Source of the DNA: UBA5109 sp965661005
GTDB lineage: Bacteria; Pseudomonadota; Gammaproteobacteria; Pseudomonadales; Pseudohongiellaceae
Assembly: GCA_965661005.1 (NCBI GenBank)
Contig: CBFICB010000003.1
Location: forward strand, 228,110 to 292,109
Direction of reading: 5' to 3'
Length of the DNA: 64,000 nt
In this document: positions 47,279 to 56,875 of the stretch, piece by piece
Layout of the letters: each line of letters begins with the position of its first letter
Position numbering within the stretch: the first letter of the stretch is position 1
Program-made: the position numbers and the translations under genes
Notes under the pieces: generated by a model
Seen by the model: the letters and a program-made list of their open reading frames with translations, nothing else
What the model was told of the DNA's origin: nothing
The model's database searches: none

Positions 47279-47641
47279 ATGGCTGTAAAAAAAACCGCAA
47301 AAGCTCCTGCAAAAAAAACCACCGCTATCCAGGAAAAATACACCAAGACAGCAATCCTCAGCACTATTTCTGAAAATACTGGGTTAACCAAGAAAGAAGT
47401 TTCTAATGTGCTGGATGAGTTAGGTGATTTAATCGAAAGACACATCAAGAAAAGAGGCGTTGGTGAATTCACCCTACCTGGACTATTGAAGATCAAAGCT
47501 GTGAAGCGTCCTGCTCGCCCTGCTCGTAAAAATGTCCCTAACCCATTTAAGCCTGGCGAATTCATGGATATTCCGAAAAAACCAGCAACCACCAGAGTTA
47601 AGGTATTACCTCTGAAAAAACTAAAAGAATTTGCCCTTTAA
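47279..47641 (+). CDS. HU/IHF family DNA-binding protein
   Basis: Predicted 120-residue nucleoid-type protein. After a Lys/Ala-rich N-terminal arm (AVKKTAKAPAKKTT), the HU fold appears as LSTISENTGLTKKEVSNVLDEL, then FTLPGLLKIKAVKRPARPARK, the position of the DNA-binding arm. It differs from standard HU (90 residues, GFGTF) in having an Arg/Pro/Ala arm and a lysine-rich C-terminus. The frame opens upstream at TTG 47255; the ATG at 47279 follows a GAAGG ribosome site. A strong terminator follows. It is not HupA/B or IHF proper, but a divergent paralogue. Confidence 0.85.
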   Translation: MAVKKTAKAPAKKTTAIQEKYTKTAILSTISENTGLTKKEVSNVLDELGDLIERHIKKRGVGEFTLPGLLKIKAVKRPARPARKNVPNPFKPGEFMDIPKKPATTRVKVLPLKKLKEFAL

Positions 47642-47665
47642 GGTTAAGAAGCTCTTAGTTCTTTT

Positions 47666-47692
47666 AAAAGCAGCCTTCAGGCTGCTTTTTTA
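47666..47692 (+). terminator. Intrinsic terminator after the HU-like gene
   Basis: GCAGCC (47670-47675), loop TTCA and GGCTGC (47680-47685) form a perfect 6-bp GC-rich stem, extended by A/T pairs, and are followed by a run of T. Clear rho-independent terminator, 25 bases after the stop codon. Confidence 0.9.
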
Positions 47693-47722
47693 TTGCCTAA
47701 AAACGGTTATCATTCATATCTT

Positions 47723-49468
47723 ATGCGCACCTCTAAATACCTACTAGCAACCACCAAGGAAACGCCTTCTGACGCTGTTGTCATCAGCCATCAGTTGATG
47801 CTAAAAGCAGGCTTGATTCGCAAGCTTGCCTCTGGACTCTATACCTGGCTCCCTACCGGGCTTCGTGTATTAAACAAGGTAAGCAGGATCATCCAGCAAG
47901 AGATGGATAATGCTGGCGCTTTGGAAGTTTCAATGCCAGTCGTTCAACCGGCAGAGCTATGGCATAAATCTGGACGTTGGAATCAAATGGGCTCAGAGTT
48001 GCAGCGCCTGAAAGATCGCCATGAACGGGATTTTTGCTTAGGCCCAACTCATGAAGAAGTTATTACAGACCTCGTGAGGAATGAAATAGGCAGTTATAAA
48101 CAATTACCGATTAACCTATATCAAATCCAGACCAAATTTCGAGATGAGCGCCGTCCAAGATTTGGCGTAATGCGGGCTCGAGAATTTGTCATGAAAGATG
48201 CCTATTCTTTTCATTCTGACCAGGATTCTTTACAGATCACATATGAATTAATGTATGAAACCTACTCAAATATTTTCAACCGTCTAGGCTTTACTTTCCG
48301 GGCAGTCGAAGCTGATTCTGGCAATATTGGCGGTAATAGCTCACATGAATTTCATGTTCTGGCAGATTCTGGTGAAGATGAAATCGTATTTAGCACAGGC
48401 AGTGACTATGCTGCCAATATAGAAATGGCAAGTGCTTTGGGACCACAAACTGAACGCCCTTCACCTAAGCAAGAAAAAGCATTGGTGGTCACACCCAATG
48501 CTGGCAGCATTGAAGACGTTTCTACTCTATTAAAGATTGATGCCGCACAAACTTTAAAAACGCTGCTTGTTGTTGGTGAGAAATCCGAGAACGACGATAA
48601 AGCAACTCTGATTGCCCTCATTTTGCGAGGAGACCACCAACTCAATGAAGTCAAAGCTTCTAAAATTTCAGGCGTTCATTCACCTCTGACCTTCGCCGAG
48701 GAAAAGGATATCACTACATTGCTGGGTTGTAAGCCTGGCTCTTTAGGGCCGGTTAATATGCCAGAAGAAATTAAAGTCATCGTTGATAGAGATGCCGCAG
48801 TTTTGGCTGATTTTGTCTGTGGAGCTAATCAGGATGAACATCATTTTACTGGCGTGAACTGGGAAAGAGATTGTGCACTCGGTGAAATTGCAGATATACG
48901 CAAGGTTGTAGAAGGTGATATTAGCCCGGATAACACAGGGAAATTATCTATTACACGGGGTATTGAAGTTGGTCATATTTTTCAATTAGGAAATAAATAC
49001 AGTAAATCTATGGGTTTATCTGTATTAAATGAAAACGGTAAAAGTATCACTCCGGAAATGGGTTGCTATGGTATAGGAGTTACTCGAATCGTCGCAGCTG
49101 CAATAGAACAATGCCACGATGACAAGGGTATCATTTGGCCAGATAACATAGCGCCTTTCCATTTGGCCTTAATCCCACTGGGGGCAAATAAATCAGAGCA
49201 AGTATCGCAACTTGCTGATAAGTTATACCGTGATCTAACAAGTGCTGGTGTGGAAGTGCTTTATGATGACCGTGACAAGAAAACCAGCCCTGGCGTCAAA
49301 TTTGCCGATATGGAATTAATTGGAATCCCTCATCGACTGGTTATATCCGAACGCAGTCTGGAACAAAACAAACTGGAATATAAACACCGAACTGACAGCG
49401 ACAGCCAAGATTTACCAATGGATAGCGCACTGGAGTTTCTGACCAATAAAATACTGAGCAGTAGCTGA
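47723..49468 (+). CDS. proS: Proline--tRNA ligase
   Basis: Class II synthetase of the bacterial type with an internal editing domain. The 581-residue protein opens MRTSKYLLATTKETPSDA, with motif 1/2 regions GLYTWLPTGLRVL and FRDERRPRFGVMRAREF, the YbaK-like editing insertion (about 230-395), motif 3 MGCYGIGVTRIVAAAIEQ and a C-terminal anticodon domain. The open frame begins at TTG 47693 inside the preceding terminator; the ATG at 47723 is preferred. Confidence 0.96.
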   Translation: MRTSKYLLATTKETPSDAVVISHQLMLKAGLIRKLASGLYTWLPTGLRVLNKVSRIIQQEMDNAGALEVSMPVVQPAELWHKSGRWNQMGSELQRLKDRHERDFCLGPTHEEVITDLVRNEIGSYKQLPINLYQIQTKFRDERRPRFGVMRAREFVMKDAYSFHSDQDSLQITYELMYETYSNIFNRLGFTFRAVEADSGNIGGNSSHEFHVLADSGEDEIVFSTGSDYAANIEMASALGPQTERPSPKQEKALVVTPNAGSIEDVSTLLKIDAAQTLKTLLVVGEKSENDDKATLIALILRGDHQLNEVKASKISGVHSPLTFAEEKDITTLLGCKPGSLGPVNMPEEIKVIVDRDAAVLADFVCGANQDEHHFTGVNWERDCALGEIADIRKVVEGDISPDNTGKLSITRGIEVGHIFQLGNKYSKSMGLSVLNENGKSITPEMGCYGIGVTRIVAAAIEQCHDDKGIIWPDNIAPFHLALIPLGANKSEQVSQLADKLYRDLTSAGVEVLYDDRDKKTSPGVKFADMELIGIPHRLVISERSLEQNKLEYKHRTDSDSQDLPMDSALEFLTNKILSSS

Positions 49469-49479
49469 CTTCAGCCACA

Positions 49480-50718
49480 TTAAGTCTTGTAAATGTCTGC
49501 CACTGGAGATGAAAATTCTTTCTGAGTAGCACTTTCCAACTGAGCAAAACTAGTCTTCAATTTTTCCATATGCGGCAAATGTTCGACAATTAAGTCGGGC
49601 AAAAATTCAAAGTCTTTTGATCTTGGCAAGGCATATTGCAAGCAGTTAAATATCTCCTGTACTGATAAATTTTGAAAATCTCTTACTAATACAAATTCAT
49701 CTGCACCACAATTCTTTATAATATGATTTTCCTGCAAAACCTTTAACATATCGGCCATGGATAACTCATTAAAAGGCCATTTCTCATTGATCAGTTGGCT
49801 CATACTTAAGCTTTCTCCCTTTTTCTGCAGCAACCAAAACTTATGTAGCAAAGCTATTAACATAATATAAGGATTAACATTGCCGTTCTTATATTCAGTA
49901 CTATAAGCAGGCAATGATCTGACCAAGTTTGCGCCCAGTAAAATCACTACCCAACAGATATATACCCAAAGTAAAAAAATTGGCACAGCAGCGAAAGTTC
50001 CATAAACCAGCTGATAACTCGCCAGGGAAATAAACCAGGTAAAAACTTTACGCACAATCAAAAATGACAGGGCCACTACCAAGCCGCCTATTACTCCATG
50101 ATGAAAGCGTACTCCGCAGTTTGGAACAGCTATATATAACAGCGTAAAAGCGCCTGTGGTTAAAATCAGCGGGAACATTCCTAACAAAATACTGGTTGTC
50201 CCAAAGAAGTCAGATATGTCTAAAAAACTATCAAATAGATTTAGTGATGTAATGTAAGAACTGATAGCAAAACCCAAGCCCAACAGTATTGGCCCAAGGC
50301 TCATCACGCTCCAGTATAGTAAAAATGAATTCAGTCCCTTTCGCGATTCCCTTACTTCCCATATTCGGTTGAAACTACTTTCAATATTTAACAGCATCAA
50401 AAATGAGGTCACCAATAACATCATAGCCCCCACCCAAGTTAAATTTCTTGCTTGCTCACTAAAACCAGTAAAATAATTTTCAAGTTCACTGCTGGAACTC
50501 GGCAGTAATCGATCCAGAATCATTGACTGCACCTGACTGCCAAAAACCTGGAAAGCTGGAAATGCCGAAAGAATTGTAACCAAAACAGTCAATAGTGGTA
50601 TGACCGCAAAAAGGCTCATATAGGTCAACGATTTGGCATTCTCCAGACCTTTATGCCGAGTAAAGCTTTGGTATACAAATTTTAAAAAGTGCAAAAATTC
50701 CATCTTCATTATATTCAT
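49480..50718 (-). CDS. yihY: YihY/BrkB family inner-membrane protein
   Basis: Integral membrane protein of the YihY (formerly misnamed ribonuclease BN) family. Residues about 25-270 carry six membrane segments with the family opening LTYMSLFAVIPLLTVLV and the central PNCGVRFHHGVIGGLVVAL. The C-terminal part (about 285-412) is cytoplasmic with a winged-helix-like region. Function is unsettled. Several in-frame ATGs at the start (50718, 50709, 50703) cannot be separated. It is divergent from yfgD/arsC, as in Pseudomonas. Confidence 0.9.
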   Translation of the reverse strand: MNIMKMEFLHFLKFVYQSFTRHKGLENAKSLTYMSLFAVIPLLTVLVTILSAFPAFQVFGSQVQSMILDRLLPSSSSELENYFTGFSEQARNLTWVGAMMLLVTSFLMLLNIESSFNRIWEVRESRKGLNSFLLYWSVMSLGPILLGLGFAISSYITSLNLFDSFLDISDFFGTTSILLGMFPLILTTGAFTLLYIAVPNCGVRFHHGVIGGLVVALSFLIVRKVFTWFISLASYQLVYGTFAAVPIFLLWVYICWVVILLGANLVRSLPAYSTEYKNGNVNPYIMLIALLHKFWLLQKKGESLSMSQLINEKWPFNELSMADMLKVLQENHIIKNCGADEFVLVRDFQNLSVQEIFNCLQYALPRSKDFEFLPDLIVEHLPHMEKLKTSFAQLESATQKEFSSPVADIYKT

Positions 50719-50864
50719 GGCTTTTCAACAAACAGCATTTTCTATGGATAATGCAGAGCATAACTCATCGCGCATCTCTTGTTTAATCTATTTTAAATGT
50801 CTACCATTGCCCGAAAATCCATAGCCTCACAAGCTTCAATCTTTGTTTTAACAAGGTGTTTTAT

Positions 50865-51218
50865 ATGTCGCAGTTTACAATCTATCATAATCCGCGTTGC
50901 TCCAAATCCCGTCAGACCCTGGCCATTCTGGAAGAGCATGATATTCAACCTGACATTGTGCTTTATTTGGATGAAACACCAAGCAAATCTGAGTTAAAGG
51001 AGCTATTAAAGCAACTGGACAAGACACCCAGAGAATTATTGCGTAAATCTGAGGATGCCTATAAAGAAAAAGCCTTATCAAACACTAGTCTTTCTGACGA
51101 TGATTTACTCAATGCAATGCTAGCTGAGCCTAAGCTTATTGAACGTCCAATTGTGGTAAAAGGCAACACAGCACTGTTAGGTCGTCCACCAGAAAATGTT
51201 CTTGAGTTAATAAAATGA
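50865..51218 (+). CDS. arsC: ArsC-family reductase (YfgD type)
   Basis: Glutaredoxin-dependent arsenate-reductase-like protein of 117 residues. The active-site Cys is in YHNPRCSKSRQTLAIL, with the later LIERPIVVKGN and GRPPENVLE, close to E. coli YfgD. True arsenate reduction is not certain for this subgroup. The GTG at 50856 would add three residues; AAGGTG before the ATG at 50865 supports the shorter start. The stop overlaps the wrbA start (ATGA), so they are coupled. Confidence 0.88.
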   Translation: MSQFTIYHNPRCSKSRQTLAILEEHDIQPDIVLYLDETPSKSELKELLKQLDKTPRELLRKSEDAYKEKALSNTSLSDDDLLNAMLAEPKLIERPIVVKGNTALLGRPPENVLELIK

Positions 51219-51811
51219 GCGCTCCCTACATCTTAGTACTTTATTACAGTCGATATGGCGCCGTTGCTAAAATGGCTCAACTGATTGCTCGAGGTATTGA
51301 AAGTATCGATGGCATCGAAGCACGTATCCGCACAGTTCCTGCCGTCTCTCCGGTAGTAGAAGCAAGTGAACCTGAAGTCCCTTCAGACGGCGCTGTTTAT
51401 TGCACTGAAGAAGAATTTTCAGAATGCTCGGGGCTGGCTTTAGGCAGCCCGACTCGTTTTGGGAATATGGCAGGCGCCATGAAGCATTTTCTGGATAGTA
51501 CCGGCGCACAATGGATGAGTGGCAGCATGATTGGAAAACCTGCCGGTGTATTTACCTCTACTGCGAGCCTCCATGGAGGACAGGAATCTACTTTACTTAG
51601 CATGCAGATTCCCCTTATGCATCACGGCATGCTTATAACCGGAATTCCTTATAGTGAAGCACATTTAAGCTCAACAACAAGTGGTGGCACTCCCTATGGC
51701 CCTAGTCATTTGGCTGGAACTGAAGGTACTAAACCTATCAGTGAAGAGGAAAGTGCACTATGCCAGGCTTTTGGCAAAAGACTGGCAGAATTAGCTCTAA
51801 AACTGGGTTGA
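51215..51811 (+). CDS. wrbA: NAD(P)H:quinone oxidoreductase WrbA
   Basis: FMN-dependent two-electron quinone reductase protecting against redox-cycling quinones. The flavodoxin fold shows the FMN phosphate loop YYSRYGAVAKMAQ, GSPTRFGNMAGAMKHFLD, and the STASLHGGQESTLL segment. The 198 residues are normal. It overlaps arsC by four bases and precedes the DUF2069 gene, which starts 11 bases after it. Confidence 0.95.
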   Translation: MSAPYILVLYYSRYGAVAKMAQLIARGIESIDGIEARIRTVPAVSPVVEASEPEVPSDGAVYCTEEEFSECSGLALGSPTRFGNMAGAMKHFLDSTGAQWMSGSMIGKPAGVFTSTASLHGGQESTLLSMQIPLMHHGMLITGIPYSEAHLSSTTSGGTPYGPSHLAGTEGTKPISEEESALCQAFGKRLAELALKLG

Positions 51812-51822
51812 AACTAAAAAAG

Positions 51823-52167
51823 ATGCCTAACAAGATCGACACCCTAGCTCGCCTATCTGTATTGTTCAGCATGGCCGCTCTTATGCTTATTTTGACACTT
51901 GATAATTGGCTTAATGAACCTCTTAGCATCACTAGATGGTTAGTCCAGTTACTACCTTTACTAATTTTTATGCCGTCCTTGCTGGGCAACAACTTACGAT
52001 CATTCCAATGGTTATGTTTTCTTATATTGCTATATTTCATCTACGGTGTTTTGAATATTTTTACACCAGATAAATTAATCAGCGGAATTATGCTAACCTT
52101 ATTTTGTGTGCTTTTATTCTGCTCAGCCGTTTTTTATATTCATCGACAACAAAAAAGTCGAACATAG
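51823..52167 (+). CDS. DUF2069 family membrane protein
   Basis: 114-residue predicted inner-membrane protein with four hydrophobic segments (about 10-28, 38-55, 60-78, 85-105), basic C-terminal HRQQKSRT and no known catalytic motif. The frame opens further upstream within wrbA, but the ATG at 51823 is preferred. Members are commonly placed next to wrbA in Pseudomonas and relatives. Function is unknown. Confidence 0.8.
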   Translation: MPNKIDTLARLSVLFSMAALMLILTLDNWLNEPLSITRWLVQLLPLLIFMPSLLGNNLRSFQWLCFLILLYFIYGVLNIFTPDKLISGIMLTLFCVLLFCSAVFYIHRQQKSRT

Positions 52168-52244
52168 CAGAACCATTAAATGACTTAAAAATATTTCCTT
52201 AAATTTCAATTTGATCGGCAAAACAATTAATTCAGGTTATCGTC

Positions 52245-54101
52245 ATGTTTGCTAAACTTTTCAAAGGATTATTAACAGTATATCGCTGGCTACGCAGTTT
52301 CTGCCTAAACCTAATTTTCATCGTCGGCTTGGCTTTTTTTCTCACAATAATATTAAGCTCAGATCAGCTGGATATTCCGGAGGGAGCCGCACTAGTAATT
52401 GCTCCCGTTGGCAGCATTGTTGAAGAGGCAACTTCCGTGAGCTCCTTTACGGATTTATTTGCAGGCAACCCTGCTGATAATGAAGTGTTGCTTGAAGACT
52501 TAATTGAAAGCATTGAGATCTCAACTAGAGATGAGGCGATCAGCGCAATTGTTTTGCAGCTGGATTATTTGCAAAGAGCCACATTGCCTCAACTTCAAGA
52601 TATAGGCAAAGCCCTTACTGCTTTTAAAGACAGCGGCAAGACCGTCTATGCTATTGCCGATAATCTGAGCCAAAGCCAATACTATCTGGCAACATATGCG
52701 GATGAGATTATCCTCAATAACTTAGGTGCTGTTAATCTTGAGGGTATGAGCAGTTACCAGTATTACTATGCTGAGGCTATAGAAAAACTCAATATCAATG
52801 TCCATGTTTTTAGAGTTGGAGAGTATAAATCTGCAGTAGAGCCCTTTGAATTAAACCGCATGTCAGATGCCGCTAGGGAAAATTATGAAGAATGGCTCAA
52901 TCAAAGCTGGCAGCTTTTTGTTGATAGCATAAGCCAACAACGAAACCTGAATAGTGCACAATTTGATAACTATATAAACAATCCTGATCAACAGCTTGCC
53001 CTTTTTGACGGAGACACGGCTGCGATGGCTCTTGATTTCGGCTTGGTAGATCAAATTAAAAGCCGGCCTGAAGTGCGTAATTTTCTAATTGATCAAATAG
53101 GAATAAATGAAGAAGGCACAAGTTTTAAACAGGTTCCCTTCCAAAGCTATTTGCTTGAAAGACGAGTCCCTTTGCCTGCGGCTCTGGGTGGAAACCAGAT
53201 AGGTGTCATTATAGCGAGTGGCACTATCTATGATGGCGAGCAGTCAGCAGGAAGTATCGGTGGAGATACTTTAGCTGGGCTTATTCGCCAAGCGAAAAAT
53301 GACGACAATATTAAAGCTCTGGTACTTAAAGTTGATAGTCCTGGCGGCAGTGCTTTTGCTTCTGAAGTGATTCGCACTGAACTTCTCGATTTCAAGAGCA
53401 GTGGCAAGCCCTTGGTTGTTGCCATGGCCAGTGTTGCAGCTTCAGGAGGTTATTGGATAGCCACTGCCGCTGATGAAATATGGGCAAGCCCTGCCACTAT
53501 AACAGGCTCGATTGGAATTTTTGGAATTTATCCAACTTTTGCAGACACCCTAAACAATATCGGTATATATGTTGACGGGGTTGGCACCACTACTCAAGCG
53601 GGCGCCTATGGTTTAGGCATGGAACTCCCTGAAAGCACTCAGCTTGCTATTCAATTAAATGTAGAAAATGGCTATGAGCGTTTTTTGCAGATAGTTTCGG
53701 AAGCAAGAGACATGACACTTGAAGAAGTCGACAGTATAGGACAAGGGCGGGTTTGGTCAGCAAATGCGGCTTTAGAGCATGGTTTGGTCGACAGTCTAGG
53801 TGATCTTGAAGATGCTATTGCATCAGCCGCTAATCTGGCTGGTATCGACCAATACAGAACCCAGAAAGTTACTCAACCACTCTCTTCAACAGAAATGCTA
53901 ATTAAAAGTGTATTGGATAACTTCAATCTGTCAGCCCTAATCAGCCCACTGCAAGATATTGCCTTATTTTCAATACCTGTTAATTCAATGCCTCTTAATA
54001 GTCTTTATCGTCAATTAAATGAAGACATAGAAAAAATATTACAAGCAAACGATCCCAATAATTTATACCTACAATGTTTTGCTTGTCTAAGTACTTTTTA
54101 A
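52245..54101 (+). CDS. sppA: Signal peptide peptidase SppA, 67-kDa type
   Basis: Inner-membrane protease that degrades cleaved signal peptides. The 618-residue protein has an N-terminal membrane anchor (about 18-36) and two tandem ClpP-like domains. The catalytic Lys lies in the first, within RVGEYKSAVEPFELNRMS, and the catalytic Ser in the second, within MASVAASGGYWIATAADE, the Lys-Ser dyad of the 67K family. In the comparable Pseudomonas block sppA is not between wrbA and hda, so its place here is a lineage rearrangement. Confidence 0.94.
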   Translation: MFAKLFKGLLTVYRWLRSFCLNLIFIVGLAFFLTIILSSDQLDIPEGAALVIAPVGSIVEEATSVSSFTDLFAGNPADNEVLLEDLIESIEISTRDEAISAIVLQLDYLQRATLPQLQDIGKALTAFKDSGKTVYAIADNLSQSQYYLATYADEIILNNLGAVNLEGMSSYQYYYAEAIEKLNINVHVFRVGEYKSAVEPFELNRMSDAARENYEEWLNQSWQLFVDSISQQRNLNSAQFDNYINNPDQQLALFDGDTAAMALDFGLVDQIKSRPEVRNFLIDQIGINEEGTSFKQVPFQSYLLERRVPLPAALGGNQIGVIIASGTIYDGEQSAGSIGGDTLAGLIRQAKNDDNIKALVLKVDSPGGSAFASEVIRTELLDFKSSGKPLVVAMASVAASGGYWIATAADEIWASPATITGSIGIFGIYPTFADTLNNIGIYVDGVGTTTQAGAYGLGMELPESTQLAIQLNVENGYERFLQIVSEARDMTLEEVDSIGQGRVWSANAALEHGLVDSLGDLEDAIASAANLAGIDQYRTQKVTQPLSSTEMLIKSVLDNFNLSALISPLQDIALFSIPVNSMPLNSLYRQLNEDIEKILQANDPNNLYLQCFACLSTF

Positions 54102-54161
54102 TATTTGAACCAGATTCAAATTAACAAGACCTGCTTTCAACGCCAAAGGTGGCAACCAGCA

Positions 54162-54845
54162 TCACCACAGCATAATCGATTTCACAAAAGGAATTGTAAT
54201 CTTGCGCTTCTGGGCAAGTGATAATTTATCTAATTGTTCCAGTACAGAAAATAACTTTGACATGCTGCGTTCGCTACGCATATAAATATAATTCAGCACT
54301 TCATCTTCAAGTGGCATACCCGCAGCTTCGGCTCTTTTTTTAAGGGCAGATATTTTTCCAACATCATCCAATTCATGTAAATGGTAAATAAAACCGCTAC
54401 TGAAACGTGATTGCAAGTCTGGCAAAGAAAATTGTAAATCTCTTGGTGCTAATCGTGAACTAAACAGCATGGTCGTTGTATTTATTTGGCAGGCATTGAA
54501 CAAGGAAAATAATTTTTCTTCCCAACTCCGCTCTGACAAAACTAAATGCACATCGTCTATGCAAACTAAATCAAGATGCTCTAAACCATCCAATACTGAC
54601 TCACCTTCTTTAAGAAAAATTTTCAAGGGCAAATAAGCAGCATTTTCATGCTTTACACAACTGGCCTGAAGCAAATGACTTTTACCACTTCCAGATTCTC
54701 CCCAAACCAGGTAGAAATTTTCTACCAAACTTGCAGATTGTAAAAGAGTAATTAATTCTTGATTTTTTTCAGCAACAACAAAATTATCAAAAGTAAATTC
54801 GTTATGCAGGACAAAGTCAAAAGGTAGCTGATTTGAAAGTGGCAT
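54162..54845 (-). CDS. hda: DnaA regulatory inactivator Hda
   Basis: DnaA-related AAA+ protein that stimulates ATP hydrolysis on DnaA with the sliding clamp. The 227-residue protein has a short clamp-binding N-terminus (SNQLPFDFVL), Walker A WGESGSGKSHLLQA, Walker B HLDLVCIDDVHLV and a sensor arginine region SRFSSGF. It lacks the DnaA DNA-binding domain, which separates it from dnaA. It is convergent with sppA and 11 bases after the DUF2066 gene. Confidence 0.93.
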   Translation of the reverse strand: MPLSNQLPFDFVLHNEFTFDNFVVAEKNQELITLLQSASLVENFYLVWGESGSGKSHLLQASCVKHENAAYLPLKIFLKEGESVLDGLEHLDLVCIDDVHLVLSERSWEEKLFSLFNACQINTTTMLFSSRLAPRDLQFSLPDLQSRFSSGFIYHLHELDDVGKISALKKRAEAAGMPLEDEVLNYIYMRSERSMSKLFSVLEQLDKLSLAQKRKITIPFVKSIMLW

Positions 54846-54856
54846 CAGTAAAAAAT

Positions 54857-55996
54857 TTAATTTTGAATCCAGCGATAATGCATTGAAACAGTATCACCTG
54901 TCCGGCTTAGCTCAACAACTTCCTGTAGCGATGGTTCTAGGGCTATAGTTTCAACCAGTTGGCGCAATTGACCACCAGTTTCCAATTCTAATATTAAACT
55001 GGACGCATTAACCCTTACCAACTGAAACGAAGCAATCCCTTCAAGATCATTTAAATAGTTGAGTAGAGTTGCGTAGCTCCCAGGACTATTAATCCCATCC
55101 ACTTGCATGCTGACCGATACACTATTTTCTCTCCCAGATACCAGAACTGAATAGTACTGAGACAACTCATTTGTTGCCAGATTAATGCTACCTCTTAGAA
55201 AGTCTTCTTCATTCAACTCAAATTCTTCATAACTAAAAATATTATCTCTAAAAAAATATAAGCTTTTAGCCAAAATCTCACCACTTAGAGCCCGATAAAC
55301 TCTCAGCGCCAGAATACTCTCAGCTTGATAGCGTCTAGAAGCATTGATAATAGCTGTCTCATCAAGCTCCCATAATTTACTAACATTCAGTCGGAGCTGA
55401 TCTTCAAGATCAAGCAAGGGAAACAACAAAGGCAGGCCTCTTTCATCAGCGAAGGTTTGCACAGCATTAACAATTGATCCTGCCGCCACATCGTCGTCAC
55501 CCAGGATTCGTCGTCCTTCAAGCTCATCTTCTACCACCATCCAGACCAGAGTTTCAGGACGGTTAACAGGCCAAATTGGTATATTATTTTCATCCAGCAA
55601 GCGTTGAATTTCTGACTCATAAAAACTAACTTCAATGGCTATAACTTCCCTTAATTCTGATACTACTTCATCAGGATTAAGACGCTGGATATTAGCTTCC
55701 GTTTTCCATGACTCTACAAAGGGTTCTGGATTATTAAGAGCACGGCGGATCGAGGCAGGATTGGTAGTAGATGTTGAGCCACTGACTTTGATCAATACTT
55801 CTCGCATGGCTTCACTAAATGCTCTCCGCCTTTCTTGTTCATTATTTCGTGACTCCACTATGATCGTAGCTTGATATAAACCTTCAGCTTCGATCGCAAA
55901 ACTTTCAGAAATCCAAAGCATTAGACTAAATGCTAGACACATTTTCACGATAAAGGATTGAGTATATTTTATAGTTAAGACCATAAGCGCTATCAT
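54857..55996 (-). CDS. DUF2066 family exported protein
   Basis: About 379 residues. A signal peptide or anchor is visible (hydrophobic FIVKMCLAFSLMLWI, cleavage near SFA). The following YQATIIVESRNNEQERRRAFSEAM is the DUF2066 hallmark. The remainder is mixed alpha/beta and ends with a helix-grip-like segment. Function is unknown. The frame begins at TTG 56011; the ATG at 55996 is preferred. Pairing with hda matches Pseudomonas. Confidence 0.85.
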   Translation of the reverse strand: MIALMVLTIKYTQSFIVKMCLAFSLMLWISESFAIEAEGLYQATIIVESRNNEQERRRAFSEAMREVLIKVSGSTSTTNPASIRRALNNPEPFVESWKTEANIQRLNPDEVVSELREVIAIEVSFYESEIQRLLDENNIPIWPVNRPETLVWMVVEDELEGRRILGDDDVAAGSIVNAVQTFADERGLPLLFPLLDLEDQLRLNVSKLWELDETAIINASRRYQAESILALRVYRALSGEILAKSLYFFRDNIFSYEEFELNEEDFLRGSINLATNELSQYYSVLVSGRENSVSVSMQVDGINSPGSYATLLNYLNDLEGIASFQLVRVNASSLILELETGGQLRQLVETIALEPSLQEVVELSRTGDTVSMHYRWIQN

Positions 55997-56089
55997 ACCC
56001 GATTCAGGCAAGGCCTAACCAGCAATCGACCTGAATCATTGTTAAATAGAGTTAAGCAATAGTTAAGCTAACTCTGGGATAATGAACTT

Positions 56090-56818
56090 ATGCTAGATAA
56101 GCGAATATTTCTTATTATTGTCACAGCCTCACTTCTGTTGCTCAGCTCCTTGAGTGCTGCTGAGCCACCATTGCCATTTACTGCCTATTACGATGCCAGG
56201 TTTCAAGGGTTTAAGGCAGATGCTGAAATTTCTTTAACACAGCTGGATGCTACTGAATACCTTGCCAACTCAACAATCAAAATTCGTCTGTTCGGTGCCG
56301 CCGTTTCGACAATTAGAGAAAGCAGTCACTTTGAGTGGCTCAATGACAGGCCTCAACCATATCAGTATGAATACAGTCAATCAGGCCTGGGAGGGCGAAG
56401 CCGTAGCGTTAATTTTGACTGGCAAAACAATCTTGCTGTTGCCAGGGTAAAAAATGAAAGCATCGAGCTCTCTCTCGCAGGCAGCACTCTGGATGAACTG
56501 AGCATGTACTCTTTTATCAAGCAGGAAATTAATCGGGGCAATAATGACATTATTTTTTCAGTAGTAAATCGCAACAAAATTGAAGAATATCGTTATCAAA
56601 CGATTGGTGAAGAAGAAGTAATAACAGAATCCGGTGTGTTTTCAGCGATTAAAGTTGAGCGCATTCGAGAAAATAGTAGTCGCTTGACCCAACTATGGTT
56701 TGCTACCAATCACGATATGTTATTGATCAAATTATTCCAGCGTGATCCAGACGGAGATGAGTTCGAAATCACGCTTAGTAGTGCGCAGGTCAATGGTGAA
56801 ATCGTATCGCCCAATTAG
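56090..56818 (+). CDS. DUF3108 domain-containing exported protein
   Basis: 242-residue predicted periplasmic protein. A signal peptide (hydrophobic IFLIIVTASLLLLSSLSAA) is followed by the DUF3108 beta-strand-rich domain, with FTAYYDARFQGFKADAEISL near its start and FSAIKVERIRE, LWFATNHDMLLIKLFQ near its end. The pattern resembles large lipid-binding-type barrels. Function is unknown. It is divergent from the DUF2066 gene. Confidence 0.85.
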   Translation: MLDKRIFLIIVTASLLLLSSLSAAEPPLPFTAYYDARFQGFKADAEISLTQLDATEYLANSTIKIRLFGAAVSTIRESSHFEWLNDRPQPYQYEYSQSGLGGRSRSVNFDWQNNLAVARVKNESIELSLAGSTLDELSMYSFIKQEINRGNNDIIFSVVNRNKIEEYRYQTIGEEEVITESGVFSAIKVERIRENSSRLTQLWFATNHDMLLIKLFQRDPDGDEFEITLSSAQVNGEIVSPN

Positions 56819-56875
56819 CCCTCAGTTCAATTTAGTTTCCTAAATTTTCCAAGTTATCCCAACCCTTAAAGACAA

